The notes: generated from the letters alone by a model not told the origin. 64,000 nucleotides of DNA from Zantedeschia hybrid cultivar (GCA_030544215.1 JARZZO010000003.1:17989879-18053878), one strand, 5' to 3'. Shown: positions 32,344-48,200, numbered from the stretch's first letter. Numbers and translations are program-made.

Positions 32344-34173
32344 TCAAGGAATTAACATTGTTGGATTGACTTCAAAAGGACATAAAATTTGCTTGGGTTT
32401 AAGACTCGTTCAAGGGTTTCCATGGGATTTGTGGTTACGGAGACATCATGATTCAGTGTGTATTTCTACTGAGAAGTTTGGATGGGAGCCTTTGATACAA
32501 AGGATTCAATGAAAATTATCAGTGTGCAAAGCAGTGAATCTGTCATTGGGTGGAATAATTACATTGCTGAAGTCAGTTCTGTCCAAGGATTGCAGAATCA
32601 GAGCAGCTCTTTGGATTGACTGGGCTTGATATGATCCAGATCAGAATCAAAATCGGCTGAAGGTCAGCCAATTTTGAACTAATTCTAGTCAATTCAGGTT
32701 GATCCCTATTTTTCCCTCCTTTTTAAAATGGGAGGAGGGATCAGATTTTTCCCTTTGAAACTGGAACAGCAATGGTTGTTCCCAATCCAAATCAGCTGAA
32801 TCAGATCAGAATCAGCTGATCTTGTAAACATGGTTCTGTCCACTATGCATTTACACTTTTTATCAATTTTTCAAAAATTACCTGAAACTGTTAGATGGAA
32901 GATAGATAAGATTCAAATAAGATTTATATGGTTGCTCATGAGAAAGCAACAAAAGAATTCCCTTGGTCAAATGGGAAAAAGTTTGTAGGCCATGCAAGAA
33001 TGGGGGTCCGCATGTGAAGAATCTAGATCTGAAGAACAAAGCTCTGTTACGAGGATGGTTCTGGAATTTGCTGTCAAAGGATTTACATTTGTGAAAAAAA
33101 AAGGTTATCCAGCATAAACATTACAAGGGTGTCAATGAATTTTATTTACAGATGGACTATCAAAGTTTAACTAGTTCTATTTAGAGAGGAATTTTATCAG
33201 CCAGTCACTGGGTTGAAGAAGGTGTTGATAGTCAAATCGCCAATAGGGAGAACTCTCTGTTCTTGTATGGCAAGTGGATGGCTAATTTACAGATAAGGAC
33301 TAATTCCCTGGGGTTTTGTATATTGATAGATTGTTATATTGAGCAATGTAATGTTGTGCGGTGAAACATTCAACTTTGGAGAGCTCAAGGAGGGGGGAAA
33401 GCATGAGCAGTTTCATTTCTAACTTCTCTCAAGAGCTTCAGATCTATATCAATCAAACATGTCGTACTGCATGGGCAAAAACTAATGGTATGTTTACTCA
33501 GAAATCACTTTATCAACTTATGGAAGTGCAGCTACCATTCTATTATAAGTTCAGATATGTTTGGAAGGTGAAGAGTCCTTTAAAGTTAGAGCTCTTATGT
33601 GGCCGGTCTTTGAAGAAATGATTATCAAAAAAATGTATCGAAGGGAGTCGAACTCTGATGCTGACACAGTGTGTATATTTTGTGGCTGTATAATTAAGAC
33701 ATTGAACACCTTATGATCTACTGTACTACTAGCCAAGAGGATAGGAGGATGTAGGGAACCCCACAGGCTTTCAATTTTCATCTCATTCTATTGACTAGAT
33801 GGGAGAATGTTTCTAGAAATGGTTTATCAGCAAGGGAGATGCAACAAAAGAAAGCTTTTAGGGATGATTCGCATGCTATAAGCTGGAGTGTATGGAAGGG
33901 ACACGATGACACCATATTCCGGAGAAGTAAACCATACATCAAACATGCTTGTTTCCAAGCTATGTCTTGACTCTATAATTGGAGTGCATGTGTCCATTTT
34001 TTCTGTTTTTGATTGGGGGAAGGAGGCCAATAATAATTACTTCCAATTGGTGTAGTTTTTTTCTTTGTCTCATGGGAAAGATGAACCTCTCCTCTTCCCT
34101 TTAGTTCTGCTACGTCTATTTATTTGCAATAAAATTGGTGGTACAGTCCACACCTTATTTTGAAAAACAAGTG
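32320..34173 (+). mobile_element. Degenerate LINE fragment, copy 2
   Basis: Partner of 1-1830, here with its upstream context visible. It contains the 247-bp element at 32586-32832 with the same GTTCTGTCCA flanks. No substitution was noticed against copy 1. Confidence 0.85.
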
Positions 34174-36936
34174 TATATTTCTACCAAAATTTGTTGAGTC
34201 CCTTTTTGCCCTTTTGTGGTTGAATGTAGGTTCAAAGGACAAAAAAACATCAAACATCATTATCCATATATTTGTTGAGTGTATTGTTGATTCAATCTAT
34301 GTTTTGCTAACTATTTTTTAGGAAGTTGTGTGGGGCATGATTTGGTGGTTAATTCTTTAATGGTATGAAGTAAAAAGAGGGAAAAAAAAGGTTTTATAGA
34401 CAAGAATGACAGTTTGGGCATTAATGTTCAAGCATCATCCTTCATTTTTTGCCCTTAAGATAAAATATTAAGAAGTGTGCGAGGATCTAATTTGCAAGTT
34501 CGGTTATAGGAATAGGTTAATTAATGTCTTTTTTTTCAAAAGTAGTTGTGGATTTCAAGAGGTTCCTCCCTTCGACTAAGAAACTAATTACTAGAAGGGA
34601 TGCAAATCTGACCCCTTTCCCACTTTAAGTGCCAGCATACTACAAAACGAAATAATAAACATAATACAAAGAACCTATTCTGAGATGAAACTGAAAAATA
34701 GACTCTAGACACCATGACATCTTAGACGCATAGCTCTCTATAAGTAACAACACCGCTATTTCCCGCTAGTATCCTTCTGACTTCTGGTACCATGCAACAA
34801 CCGGCCTACTGTTATTGGAGTCAAGATTATTTAGGTAAATTATGTAATTCCCCATTCCCCTTTGATCTATTATATTGTTACAAGGTGCTTCCAATCTGTT
34901 ACTCATCAATTTACTAAACTGTCCCATTGTTTTGTATTTAATTATGAGGATGGTGGCTTTATGAGTACCTCATTGCTTCAGCAGAACTGACAGAAAGAGG
35001 AAGTGGAAAACGAAATAATCAAGATAGTTTATCCTTTCCCTTGTTACCTGGAACTGGTCAGAATCAGCAGCAAAGTCAATCGAAATTGTTCCAGATCAGC
35101 AGATCTGTGCCGATTCCAACCAAATTTTAGAACCTTGACCCCAAGGCATGCGCAAAATGAGGCTGAACACATTCATGAATCACTGGTGTGCCTTTGTCTT
35201 GGCTTGCTCTCACCCATCATCTTGAACTTCTTGCCAGTCGCCTGTTCTACTGTCTGGGAGAACTGTCTCTCTCTTGACCTCCTTTAACACACCAAATGAA
35301 CATACCAGTGCTCAAACAATCTCCACTTTCCACAGGTGTACAACACTATGACAGCTCTGCACCAAACCATTTTGCACCCAGCTGCAACCTGGGTGCCAAT
35401 GTTGATCAAGCATGGTGACCATTTCACATTCGTCGACTACATCAAACTTGCTTTGATCTCTGTAGATGGGTAGGACATAGAACTCTGTGCCAATCCACCT
35501 TGGTTATATTCCATCCTTTGGATTCTGTCCAGCTTCATTGCAGGACGGTTTCAGCTCAGTTGTGCCGATCGGTGTAATGACCACTGAACTGATTAACACA
35601 TCCTTCTAAAAGCTCCAAGTTGTTTGAAGATTAGGGAACCATGGTGGATCAATTACCGGCCCCTTTTTTCTCTTCACCAGATGCTTTGGAACTACTACTT
35701 GTTGGTCTAACCTGGACAAAGAGGCATTCCTCACCGAACAAGAAAAACTTCTATGCATGTTCCCTTGCATTGCCATCACACCATAGCATTCCTGCAGGAC
35801 GCAATGATGTGACCACCTTCTGAGCATCAAAGCACCTATATCCTCTGGTCAAATCCTTGAAACTTCTCTGAAACTCTTGTATTTTGATGCTATGTTATCC
35901 CAAATTTTCCATTTTTTCCGTTGTCTCTGCATTGAGATTGCTCTTCACATTTTCACTGTCGCTCTTGTTTGTTCTCATTCAAGAATCAATTTTATAGAAA
36001 TCATTAGACTATGAATTCAGTTTCACCGGCTATCCTAGCTTTCTTAACAGCTTTCTTCTATTTGCTTATAGGAATTGTTATGGGAACATATCATAAGCAG
36101 AACAGTCTCAGAAAGTGACCGAGAAGAGTATGGAAGTTGGTTGGGGGAGTTATGTCCATCATGGTGGACCCACACACATTTGTTTTGACTTGTACTGATT
36201 TGAATCCAAGCTTGGGAGGACCAAGGAATTTTGGATCGGATTGGGTCCCTGAATCAGGACCCGCCGATCCCGATCCGAATCGGGATCGGATCGGCCGGAA
36301 TCGGGACCTGCCGATCCCTATCCGAGTTGGCCAATCCGGATCGGGATCGGCCGATTCTGCATTCCATGGGGAGGACTGCGTTAGTATTAAACATCAGAAT
36401 GATCAGAAATAGAATACGTTAGATTCTTCTTGATAACTGTAATCTCATCAGCATCATGTCAAGATCATAAACTTTATCCCATCAATTTAAGGTCAATTAG
36501 ACAAATGATAGTTTTGAATCTCTTCTGCCTAATGTCAACCTTCTAGACAATGGTGCAAAGTATCTATTTAGTGGGTAAAGAACAATGATCTTGGGGTGGC
36601 CTGGTGACATAGTAGCCATAGCCACTAATCAAGATCAGACAGCTCTATCTGTTTAAAGAAGGGAAAAAAAAAACAAAGCTGTGCAAAGTGGGTGGGTTGC
36701 ACAAACATGGATGCACCATCCAATGCACTGACAGTGCCAAGCAGATGCACATGTTCACACTCTGCTTAGCATCTGCCCAGGGTGTCATTTAGTTCTTTTT
36801 TCCCCTTTTTGCAGATCAAAGACATCCACTCTTGATCAGATAGCTCTGACTAACTATGTGGGCAGGCCACATCTAATCCCCTGGCTGCATAGTAGCATTA
36901 CTCTGTGTGTGTATATATATATATAAACAGGATAGG

Positions 36937-39900
36937 CCTATGATAGGGTGAGCTGGTCCTATTTATTCGATGTCGTCCTCATTATGGGTTTTGGTGAGAA
37001 ATGGGTTTCCTGGATCAGAGCATGTGGCTCCTCTGCTTCATTTGCTATCCTTGTTAATGGAGAGCTGACCCCCTTTTCTTAAGTGGCAGAGGACTCAGGC
37101 AGGTCGACCATTTGTCCCCTTTGCTCCTTGTCATTGTTTCTTAAGTGTTGAGCTGCATGTGGGAGAGAGTAGAACCAGCTGGTTTGATTACAGGTTTTCA
37201 TTCTGGGGCTCAGAGTAGGTTGATTTCTTATCTCCAATATGTTGATGACACAATCTTATTCTGTTCGAGGGGAGAAGAGCAGGTCTTCCTGATTAGGCTT
37301 ATTTTGGAGTTGTTAGATGAAGTTACAAGCCTTAGACTTTAAAAAATGTGTTTTGTTTGGTATCAATGTGACGGAAGATTTCTTGAGAAGAGCAACTATT
37401 ATCTTGGGGTGTCATAGAATCTCTTTCCATATGCCTTATATGGGGTTGCCTTTGTCCTCGAGTTAGATTAAATGTAGTGACTGGCAGCCGATGATACAGA
37501 AATTTCATTCTCGGTTGGCTAGTTGGAAGGGGCGTCTCTTGTCCTGTGGAGGAAGGCTGATGCTATGTCAAGCAGTTCTTGATAGTCTGCCGATCTACTA
37601 CCTATCTTTGTTCAGGATTCTGAGGATTGTGGCCAAACAACTTGAAAGTATTCGGGGGAGATTTTTCTAGGGAGGAGACTCGGACAACCCTAGAAAGGGA
37701 TTTCATGATATTAGTTGGGGCAGGGTGTGTAGGAGTAAGCAGAATGGTGGGTTGGGCATTAAGAGCATTAGAGATTTCAACTTGGCTCTCCTGTCTAAAT
37801 GGCTGTGGAAAATCGGGATGGGTCATACTAATTTGTGGACTGAAGTTATCAAAGGAAAGTACTATTCATGGAACATAATATGGGATTTCCAGAGACAGAT
37901 GGATGGACATGTTTCTCATGTGTGGAAAGGTATTTTGGAGACGACAGATATCATCGTGGTTGCTACTCAAGTGCATGTAGGTGATGGCAAGTCATGCTCG
38001 TTTCGGCTTGACAGATGTGCTGGTTTTGTGCTCTCTATCTGGCGTTTCCTAGAATGTTTGTGATTGCTTCTGATCCTGAGGCTTTTGTGGAACAAATGAT
38101 GGATATAGGGGTATGGACCCCTCGATTTAGAAGAAATTTGTTAGAAGAAGAGTTTGTGGAGCTGGTAGCCCTTATAGGGCTGCTCCAGGGGTACTCGTTG
38201 GATGCTTCTCAACTGGACACATTGAATTGGTTATGGAATCATCGAGGTGTTTTCTTGGTCAGATCAGTTTACACTATGATTGTGGATGGGGGATGTAGGA
38301 TTCCTCTTCTCTTACATATCTGGAAGACCAAGTCCCCTCTAAATGTAAAGTTTTTGGCCTAGAGGATCTCCAACAGGAAGCTTCCTACATCTAACAGATT
38401 GGTGTGATGTCCCTCGTACTTGCTCTATGTAGTCAGAGACGAGAGGCGAGCGAGGCAACCAGGGGTTCACCTCAGCCTTAAATGCCTAGGCGATCGCCTA
38501 GGCGTTTGAGGCGATGTATTTTCTCTCGGTCATTACCATGAATGAAGAAAATGATAGTATGAAGAAAATAAAGAAAACATCCAAGATAATCATATGTAAG
38601 ACCTTGAGAAAAAATTGATCATGTCTAACATGTAATGAACAATTTATATGAAGTACTCATGCAAGTAGTGCATGGTCTTAAAAATCATAAAAAATAAGAT
38701 AAAATGTAGCAACGTCTAAGAAAATAGGAAGAAAAAAAATGTGACAACATGTAAGAGAAAAAGGCTATTGGACATTGTTAAAAGAGGCACTAGTTATTGG
38801 AATAATTAAGAATAAGTAAAAAAGAAGCAAGTATTTGGCATAGACCTCCTAGGCAAGTGTCTAAGTGAGTGAGGCAAACATGAGGCGAGGCGAGGCGTTC
38901 CTAGCTCGCCCCAACCTAGTTCATCGGCTAGGCGAGCGAGGCGATCGCCTTTGATAACATAGCACTTGCTGCCTTTGTGGGGAGGAGAATGAAGGGATTG
39001 ATCACCTCTGAGCAATGCTGATTCTCGTCTAAGATTTGGTCCTCCTTGTTTTAGAAGTTTCATGTGGTTAAGGACATTCAGTGTTATGTGGTTGACTTGG
39101 TGAGCGAGTGAGCCTGCCACTTGTCCCGGAAAGGGGATAGGCTCATATGGTTGATGGTTCTTCATGCTACTCTACGTCCCTGTTTGATTGCGGGTTAGCC
39201 CACGAATAACCTGGGTTATCACAGTTTGAGCCCGTTTTGTGGTTTGATTGCGGGATTAACTTACCCGGACTAAAAATGGGCTAAACGGGTGCTTACCCAA
39301 CATTAGCCCGGGCTAACGTATCCTACCCTAGGGGTGGGATAGAAAGGGTTAGCCCGCGGAGTTAATGCTCCATTTAAATATTATTAATTATTAATGAATG
39401 TTAAGTAATAAATGTTAATTATTAGTAATAATATTAACAAATATTATTTTGATTACTAAATATTAATAAATGTCAATTCATATTATTAATATTAATATAT
39501 TAATAAAGATTAGTGTGATTATTAAATGTTAGTCAACATTATTTTCATTATCATCATCAAAGCCTTATCCCATTTATTTGGGGTCAGCTATATGAATCAT
39601 GTCTTGATATCTTAATCTATCAAATGCCATTAGTTAACATTATTTTGATTAACTAATATTAGTTAACGTTAATCATAGTTAATTATTTTGATTAATATTA
39701 TTATGCTGCATTTACTGATCAAAAATTTGATTAAAATTATAAAATATTAATAAATATTTAAATAAATTAATTATTAATATATGAAACACACTTAATAATT
39801 ATGTGGAGAGATAATGATGAAATTTATTATATATATTTTTTAGTAATGAAATTTATTCATATAAATTATTTAAATCATAATTTTGTTATTAAATAAGATA

Positions 39901-40453
39901 CATTTAAGAGTATTTAAGTGATATAAAATTCATCTAAATAATCATAATTTGAATATGATTGGTTCAAAATACACATACGATAAATTAAAATATGTATTAA
40001 CTTAAAAAATATTTAAATGGAGATTCTATGTACCTATCCTAGACTAACCTCCACTTTGAAATAAGAGCTATCTATCCCCGGAATAGCCAAAAGTGGAATA
40101 AATCAGGGCTAACTTAATCGGGCTCCGTAGCTAACCCGGGTTATCCCTATCCCTATCCCGCGATCAAATAGGGACTATAGGCTTTATGGACAGAGAGAAA
40201 CAAAAGGATTTTTAGAAGGGAGGCTACTTCTCAGGGCAGCATTTTGTCATTTGTCTATAGCACGGTGAAGGAATGGATGTTAGTTAGGTGTAGAGATCAT
40301 GCGGTCAATTCTTCCTTTTTGCCCTTTTGGAAGATCACATGTGATTCACCACCTTGGTGTTTTGTAGAGTGAGGTTGAGTTTTTTGTTCTACACTTGTAA
40401 ATTCTATTTTGTTATATAATATAGTAGTACCATCCACTTAAAAAAAAACAAAT
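36937..40453 (+). mobile_element. 5'-truncated LINE with nested insertions, copy 2
   Basis: Partner of 4594-8110. The hAT-like MITE is at 38425-38962 and the 1000-bp TIR element at 39176-40175, both with identical flanks, so the nesting predates the 32-kb duplication. Confidence 0.9.
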
Positions 40454-42103
40454 AAAACCTCAAGAGATGGGAACAAGTAGGCAAGGTTTGCCATCTCATA
40501 TCGTGGCTTTGCCTTAGGAGGGTTTGAGAGAAGAGATCTCAGTAAAATCTGAGGAGATCAGGAAAAAATCTTGGGACATATATGTATGATAACAATACTA
40601 TATATGCACATGTATATCATATATACATATGTGTGATATACACATACATGCAAGAAATGTTATATCGGACCTCGACATCATCTCAAAGGGCCAAAGAGAA
40701 GAGATCTTAGAGAGAGAATGACAGCCAAGCATGATCATCTTATACTTTTCAACAAAAAAAAACTTTTAAATTTTATGTATGTAGCCATTCAATATGATTA
40801 AATTAATATAGTATTAAATAGAAGAATGCAAAATATATGTTTACGCATATATAAGGATTGTTTTCTTGAATCTCAATTGCCATTTAAATGTGTTAGAAAA
40901 CTTCTAATTAGTCATCACATTCCCTCCTTTATCGGCTTTCTCATCTTCTCCTCCCCCTCTTCTCCTCCGACTCCTTTCCATTGCCCTTCCTCTATATCGC
41001 TTTATTCTTGATCTCGATCAAGCTTCATTTTAGGACCCTTGGAGGATAATTGAATATTTAAAATCTTATGATATTTTTATTTTTTTTAACATGGGGATGG
41101 GGTAGAAAAGGTTGTGCAGTCTGAGCACACCGGCCACACTATATATATACACACACACACACACACATTGTACAGTGGAGACAGACTTTAGATGAAGATC
41201 TAAAGGTTTTAATTTTTTTTAGAAAAATCATGCGCGGAAGAACAGTTCCATGCGGAACTGTTCTGTGCGGCGCAAAACCTACGCGTAAAAACCGTGCGTG
41301 CGGAACTACTCCACACGAGACACGGAGCCTGCGTAGTGTTCCACACGTATAATGTGGCCGTCCAATCTTTTGATTTGGACGGTCTTTTTATTTTATTTTT
41401 TAGTTTTTTTAGTTTTCCCTCTCTCTCCTCATATCCCACCGCTCTTGTGAATTTTGGCGCCGAAGGCACCACAATACTAATTTTTTTTTTTATATTTGAT
41501 CAAATCTAAGGGATAAAACAAGTGTATGGTGGAACGATACCGACTACCTTCACCGTACAGTAGCACTACTTTATGTATATGTATATATAACCGTCCATCG
41601 AGTACTTGCAAACAAGGTTCGTCGACTCGAAGAGACCGACTCAGATCTCCCATGATCCAGTACGAGTCGGGTCGACTCACGTAGACTAGACCGAGTCACA
41701 TGGAAAAGATCTCTCAAATCGTACAAACTCGATCAAGCCGTACTGACTCCGATTCGCCTGATGTGGTACAAGTTGCCCGAGGTGGCACGAGTCGATCCAG
41801 TACGGCAAACCATGCTTGCAAATTCATTTTTCAAAAAATTATAAAAAATATTCAAAAATAGAAAATTTGTTAGATTACCCTTAAGGTTGTTCCCGTCCTC
41901 TGAGGTTTTAGTATTCATCAGTAATTTACTCGCACCCGAGTGGACAGTTACAATCAATTTGAATATAATCCAACAGTAAAAATTAAGTTCCAAGGGATAA
42001 TTGAATATTTAGAATTTTATACTAATTTTTTTTCAACACAAGGGTGGGACCCAAACGTACTGAGCGACCAGGTTGCACAGAAAGCCTTGGTTGCACAGTA
42101 GCA

Positions 42104-42106
<3 letters not shown>

Positions 42107-42189
<83 letters not shown>
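42107..42189. repeat. (CT)n(TA)n microsatellite, 83 bp allele
   Basis: Copy-2 partner of 9764-9832, expanded in both the CT and TA parts. Confidence 0.95.
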
Positions 42190-42192
<3 letters not shown>

Positions 42193-43845
42193 GTGCTTCA
42201 ATCCTTTTACTTCTTTGAAAATCATAAGACTGCATCTTCCAACAAAAAAAGGGAGGAAGAAGAACAGAACCATCCTGCTGCATTTTCCGTTGTCCCAGCT
42301 GCACAACACTTCCTCAAGTGAGAGATATCCCCGTAAAAAGTGTCTCTCCGAGGATTCCAATCTAGCATACTGTTTGAAGCTATGGTAGCATCTTTCAAGA
42401 ATCCTCCCATTTTTGGTTTCTAGTAACTGCTCTCTCAAATGACTTGAACTCTCTTCCTCCCTGTCCACTTTCTCTATAACTTATATGTATGCCTCCTTGT
42501 TGTGGGTTAATATGATTCATTGTAGCCTCTTGGTCACCTTGAAATGGGGAAAAGAAAAGTGATATATCTGGTCAGCATACCTTTACATTCTCACATACAT
42601 TTGATTCCGCTATATTTCGATGTACCAGGCTTACTTCTATTTTCACACTATAAACCATAGGGAGTTTGATCTTTTGCTGTTCTCCAGGAGCGAAGGTCAG
42701 TGTCATTAGGGTACTGATAGTGAGAGGTACGATACATCACGTACCACAGTCCATCGTGCAAAAAAAAAGTGTTTCTTCTCATAAAAGTAGAAAAAGATAT
42801 TTGGTCACTAACACTTGGTAGATGTATCATCTTTTGATTGATAGAAAATTTTAAAAAAAGTCTAAAAAGAAAACATTGTCCATCTGTACAGGGAGGCTAA
42901 AAGGTCTACATTTGATGGGATTTTCCTTAACAGGTGTTCAAATAGGCTTGTACAATGTGAATACTTGGCTTGGATGACTCCAATCAAAATTTAGTAGCTC
43001 CTAATCTCGGCTCGTTCGGGACTTGTTTAGCCAGTTGTGAACCAATTTAGTTTCTTGTTTTGGTTCTGTGATCTGATGTTAGAATAGAAGCAACAGATGA
43101 GGTGCTTGGAGAGTGGACTAAGACAAAGAAGAGAGTAATTTTAGTTTTCCCAATTTAGTTCGAGTAGGCCATTTCCTTGGTCCCAATTAACCATCATTTT
43201 AGTTGTCCCAACTTTCTGATTGAATTGCCTGGAAACTGATTCCGCATGCCCTTCAACAGGCCAGAAAACAACTGAGCACGAGAATGGATTAAGCCATGAA
43301 ATAGTATTTTTTTAATTTCAATGTGTTGGTCAGAATAGATCAATCAGAAGAATTAATTGTTGCAGGTATCCAGAAGAGAGTTTAGCAACACAGAATGTTG
43401 AAAATGTTGGTCCAAAAGATGTCCCCAATATCATCATGATTTGTCTCTTAGCTAATTTCCATCCCCTTTTGTCAATTCTCAAACTTGACTACATTAAAAA
43501 AAATGTTTTTGTTTTGCTTGCATCCACATGAATATGTTGTATAATAGATATATGCTAGATCATAACTCAAGTCTATGATTCTATGAAAACAGGAAAATTA
43601 ATGAAATTGAATTTTTTCTGTTACTGAGCTAAGTGGCCTCAATTTACTGATGGAGGGGTAAAAGATGTTTCACCATAAATGTTTGCATGTCTATGTATGA
43701 CCTTTTCTCGAGTGATGGCCCTAAGAAAAAGTGAAAAACTATATTTTGGGCATTGCTGACTAGAATCTAAAATATAAATATCTTCTCCCTTCCACTGTCT
43801 TTTGACTTAACTTTCTAATTGTCACATTTCTTCCTCCTGTATCAG

Positions 43846-45225
43846 GTGAAAGGTCCATCTGGTGAACAAATTCACGACTCTCGTGACAAAACAACTGAAA
43901 AGTTCGAATTCACAGTTCATAAGAAGGGACTTCACCGCTTCTGCTTCACTAACAAGTCTCCCTACCATGAAACTATTGACTTTGATGTACATGTTGGCCA
44001 CTTTTCACACTTTGATCAACATGCAAAAGATGGTAATCCATGATCGTTCTTCAATTATTTAAATTATTTTAATGGAAACAGAATTTTTTTTTAATTTATC
44101 AATGTATCTGCAGAACATTTTGCTCCTCTCTTTGAGCAAATCGGGAAGCTAGAGGAAGCTCTGTACAACATACAGTTTGAACAGCATTGGCTGGAGGCTC
44201 AAACTGACCGTCAAGCACTGGGTATGTGTTTTTATTTGGACGAAGATGTGCAAGTTACTAGAATTCTTGATGGCCTTGATGCTACTGCCATATAAACTAA
44301 TCAAGACTTTCAATTTTCTTCATCGCTCTTTCATTCCAAGATATAACATAGTGGATCTATGACAATCAACTTGAAATATAATTTATCAGCTTCCTGACTT
44401 TAGTCATGCCACTTTTGGGGCTGTTGGATACTTATCTTAGAATCAATTTGCTTGAGATGATGAGCATGCTTAACAGAACTCCTTTGGCAGTTAAAAAGTG
44501 CTGTTGGAATTGTTAATTTATCAGCCCAAGGACTTGTAATGAATCGTCCACTGCAGTGTGGTGATTACATTAAATTTTGACTAGGCTTGCAGAAAGCTGA
44601 CTGCCTTCTGGAGGTGGACCTGTCTGTCAATATCCTCATCTAGCATCTTTCAAAACTTGAGGGGTACTTTTCAGGATTTTTTCCCTGGTTGCATGATCAT
44701 CGGCTGTGCAACTGATATGTGTGTGCGTGTGTTCTCATCACCAACTGGTCTCATGGGAGTTCAGACGACCTCCAAATTAACATTAACCATTATGCCACCT
44801 TATAAAACGTTTAGGTTGGACAGGCAGCAGAATGTAAGGCTTCAGCAAATCATTGGAATCTTGCAGGTCCAGCGGACCTTAGACTTACTGTATATGGGCG
44901 GGTAAGGGCTTTGAAGGAGCATCAGTTTTTCTAATGTATTCATAGTCTTCACAGCAGTTCATAACAAAGAAAATGAAAGATCTACAGAACTCGATTAGAT
45001 ATGAGCATTTTATAATTTCACTCTTTTGTGTTTTCTCTCCATTTGAAAGTAAGCAGCATTAAAATAACATTCTAAAAACTGATTGATGCAGTGAATGAAG
45101 GGATGAGCAGAAGGGCAGTCCATAAAGCTCTTTTTGAATCAGCAGCACTTATTGGAGCTAGTGTTCTTCAAGTCTATCTCCTACGCCGACTTTTTGAGCG
45201 AAAGCTGGGTACTTCAAGGGTTTAG
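43846..45225 (+). CDS. p24 beta3-like cargo receptor, last three exons, copy 2
   Basis: Exons 43846-44032, 44114-44221 and 45092-45225, identical in sequence to copy 1. The 32 kb upstream is the rest of the unit, which shows no first exon. Unless that exon is unrecognised, this copy cannot make a full p24 protein and is probably a 5'-truncated duplicate. Confidence 0.85.
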
Positions 45226-48200
45226 TTTTTCTCCTTAATTATGTAAACTTCAGATGCTGGTACTTAAAACTACTTTCGGCAGCATCGTGACATCAAAGGT
45301 TAGAATTCTTAAGCTTTCAGATTTGTGCTGGGCTTCATAAACTGGGAAATTATGTACATTAAATCTTGATTTTTTTTGGATGGTCGACAAATTTTCAGTC
45401 CTTTCGACAGTTTGTGCTAGACACTTTTTCTTCATTTCCTTTTTATTTTAGTTCGAAGGATGAAAGGAACTTGATGGAGAAACGATGTCTCTTTGTCATG
45501 GTAGAAGATCACTGACTTTTTGTGCTTGCTTAATAATATTAGTGGAACATTCTATACTACGAAGGCGCACCCCCTGCAGATGGAATGTTATGGTTGCCGA
45601 CAGTGTTTTAGGATTTGGTGGTTCAGTCCCATGCCTGGATTAGTTTTAACTAAGTGCATTTCTTTAGGTGGATTTGATTCGGTGTCACCATACTTGGATT
45701 AGTTTTCACTGTGTATTTCTTTTCTAATTCCTCATTCGTGTGTGATCAGTTTGATTATCGAGGATTGTCTATACTTATATTCAACTGAGCGTAACTTGTT
45801 TGACCCTTGACTGACTTTTGATCTAAGTGGGCATGTTTGAGCGTAGGGATGTAACTTTGGGTGGGTTGGGTTATGTGGTAATTTGAGATCAACTTAAATT
45901 CAAAATAGTCCAGTGCAGTCCAAATTCAACTCAGATTTAATTTAAATTTAGTAGGTCAACCACCAGCTAAAATCTTTGAATATGTTGTTCCGTCCGTCTC
46001 CCTCCTTTTGGTGATGGCTAAGCCAATGTTTGGATTGAACTTAGAATGTGATTTTGACCTTAGTAAAAGTGGCAGTTCTAATGTGTTACGTCTTTTGCTC
46101 TGGTTTCAAGTTATCATTCGCGTTTGATGATGCTCTTATGTAGTGCAAAATCCGTACGAGGAGAACTAGGCCAGTTTTTGGGAGACAGACAATCCAGAAT
46201 TTGGAGATCTCCTACGTCTGACGTCTACCGAGCAAATTTGTCGATTACTTCATCTTGGATTATCAGATTCAGTTACTGGTACCATCTATTTTACGGCCCT
46301 CTTTGATAAGTGGATCATACGGGATTAGTTATGTTTATATCAGAAAAAGTGGCATTTTGATGCAAATAAATGTGTCTTTCAAAATTATAATGATAACTTG
46401 AATAAGTCATTCTATTATTGAAAGTTTATTCGGTCATCAGAGACGGCTTTGTCAGAACTTTTACAAGAATGCTTACGACTATATGTCTCAAGCCAAGTTT
46501 GTAACCGAACCTTTCTCACTTAACCCTCTCTGCCTCCGCCCCATCTCCATCTCAGCTTTGTAGGGAACTCCTACCCCCTCCCCCCAATCTCCCTTGGGAG
46601 GATCAGTCTCTTTTTTAGGAGCATTTTGCGGGTACTTACCTGAAATCATCCTCCCTTTGGGAGGTTTCTTTGTTTCATGTTCTAGTTTTTCTATGTCCAT
46701 TGTGCAGGGTCATCTTTGTTTTAAACCTTTTGTTATCTTAAAGATCTTGGGTAGGTCACATTTTATCTTCCCCATCTCGGTTCCTCATTCCTTTTGCGAT
46801 CGGTTGTTGTTGTTGTCTTGCATCGATAACTCTCACGGTTGGCTTCTCCATCTATGAAGTTCTCCATATGTTCGCCTTCCGATCGTCGTTTATCACGGCT
46901 TTTAGCCGTATCATATAGAGCTCTTTCGAAGATGCAAATTTATTATGTTGCAATCATTGTTGGGTACCATTATCAAGGAGATCTCGGCCTATCTGCACGG
47001 CTTCTACACACCTCCTCTCGGAAGTGTGTTCTACGAGATCTCTCTTATTGCGGATCTTACTGTCTCTTGGATGGTGCAGTCCTGGCCAATCTAAGGAGGA
47101 AGCCTCCAACGTGGGATGCAACTTCTTCAAACCCTAAACTTTAATAATGTATTGCTCTGCCGGCCGTATGCAAGAGTTTGATCTCTACAGTGAAGGTTTC
47201 TTTGTCATATCTATATTACACTTTGTTCTTCGGAGGAATGGGCATGGGTACGGGCTGCGTATGATTTTTGTAATGGGCGTTTACTTTAGTCTTGTTGAAT
47301 GTATCATGTTTAATTTAATGCAATGAGATGACTTTGTCTATTGCCCCAAAAAAGAGAGAGAATGCATATGACTAATTCTTAATTAAGAGTATTGGTTATT
47401 AAGGAAGGCATATGGGACTTTTTACATGAATAACAATAATTCATTCTTATTTATTTTAAAAAGTTTCTTAAAATAATAATATCATAAATATTATCCTTAA
47501 AGAGAGAAAATGCCATAATTACTGTCTTAGATGCTACTTTATTTGTGAATTGCCTGGCACAAGGGATCTTCATATTAACATAGAAAAGGGCAAAAGTGAT
47601 ATCTTATTTAAAATTTAAAGAGTATCTTTACATAAATGATCTTTTGTCTTTTGGAGGGAAATACATTTTTCCTGTTTGGGGACGACTTTTCTCTTTCTTT
47701 CATCAAGAATCAACTACGATAAACCATGCCTGGGTTGTTAGGAGGACGTGTGCGTTGAGACATGTTTACCATCGGTTTTTTGTAAGTTTATTGAAAGCTA
47801 TGGTCATTTTAAATCTTCGGTGCTAAGGATTATATATTTTCCTACTTAGTCAGAGCTTTTTATTTTGATACTAATCTGTTTAGAGTACAAAAATATTAAT
47901 ATAGAGTACAAAAATACTAATCGTTCTTTCTCCAGACCCTACAAATGGTGGGAGTCCCGTGCACTGGATACGTCCTTTTTTTTATATAAGAAGAGATAAG
48001 AAGAATGGAAGGTTGCAGCAAGAGGGAGAGTTAGGGAATGAAGGAGGAGAATGTGGACTCGAAACCTAAATTGATCACATAAAAATTTGCCTGTATTGTG
48101 TTTCTTATAATAATAAATTCCGATATTTGAAATATGAAAATCAATGGAACACAATCAAATATGTACCGTTAGTAGTAACGTCAAATTTTCATGCGTCCTA

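Noticed and set aside
47596..47826. 76-residue ORF present only in copy 2
   Set aside because: It exists only because the substitution at 47683 removes a stop; no similarity to anything recognisable.
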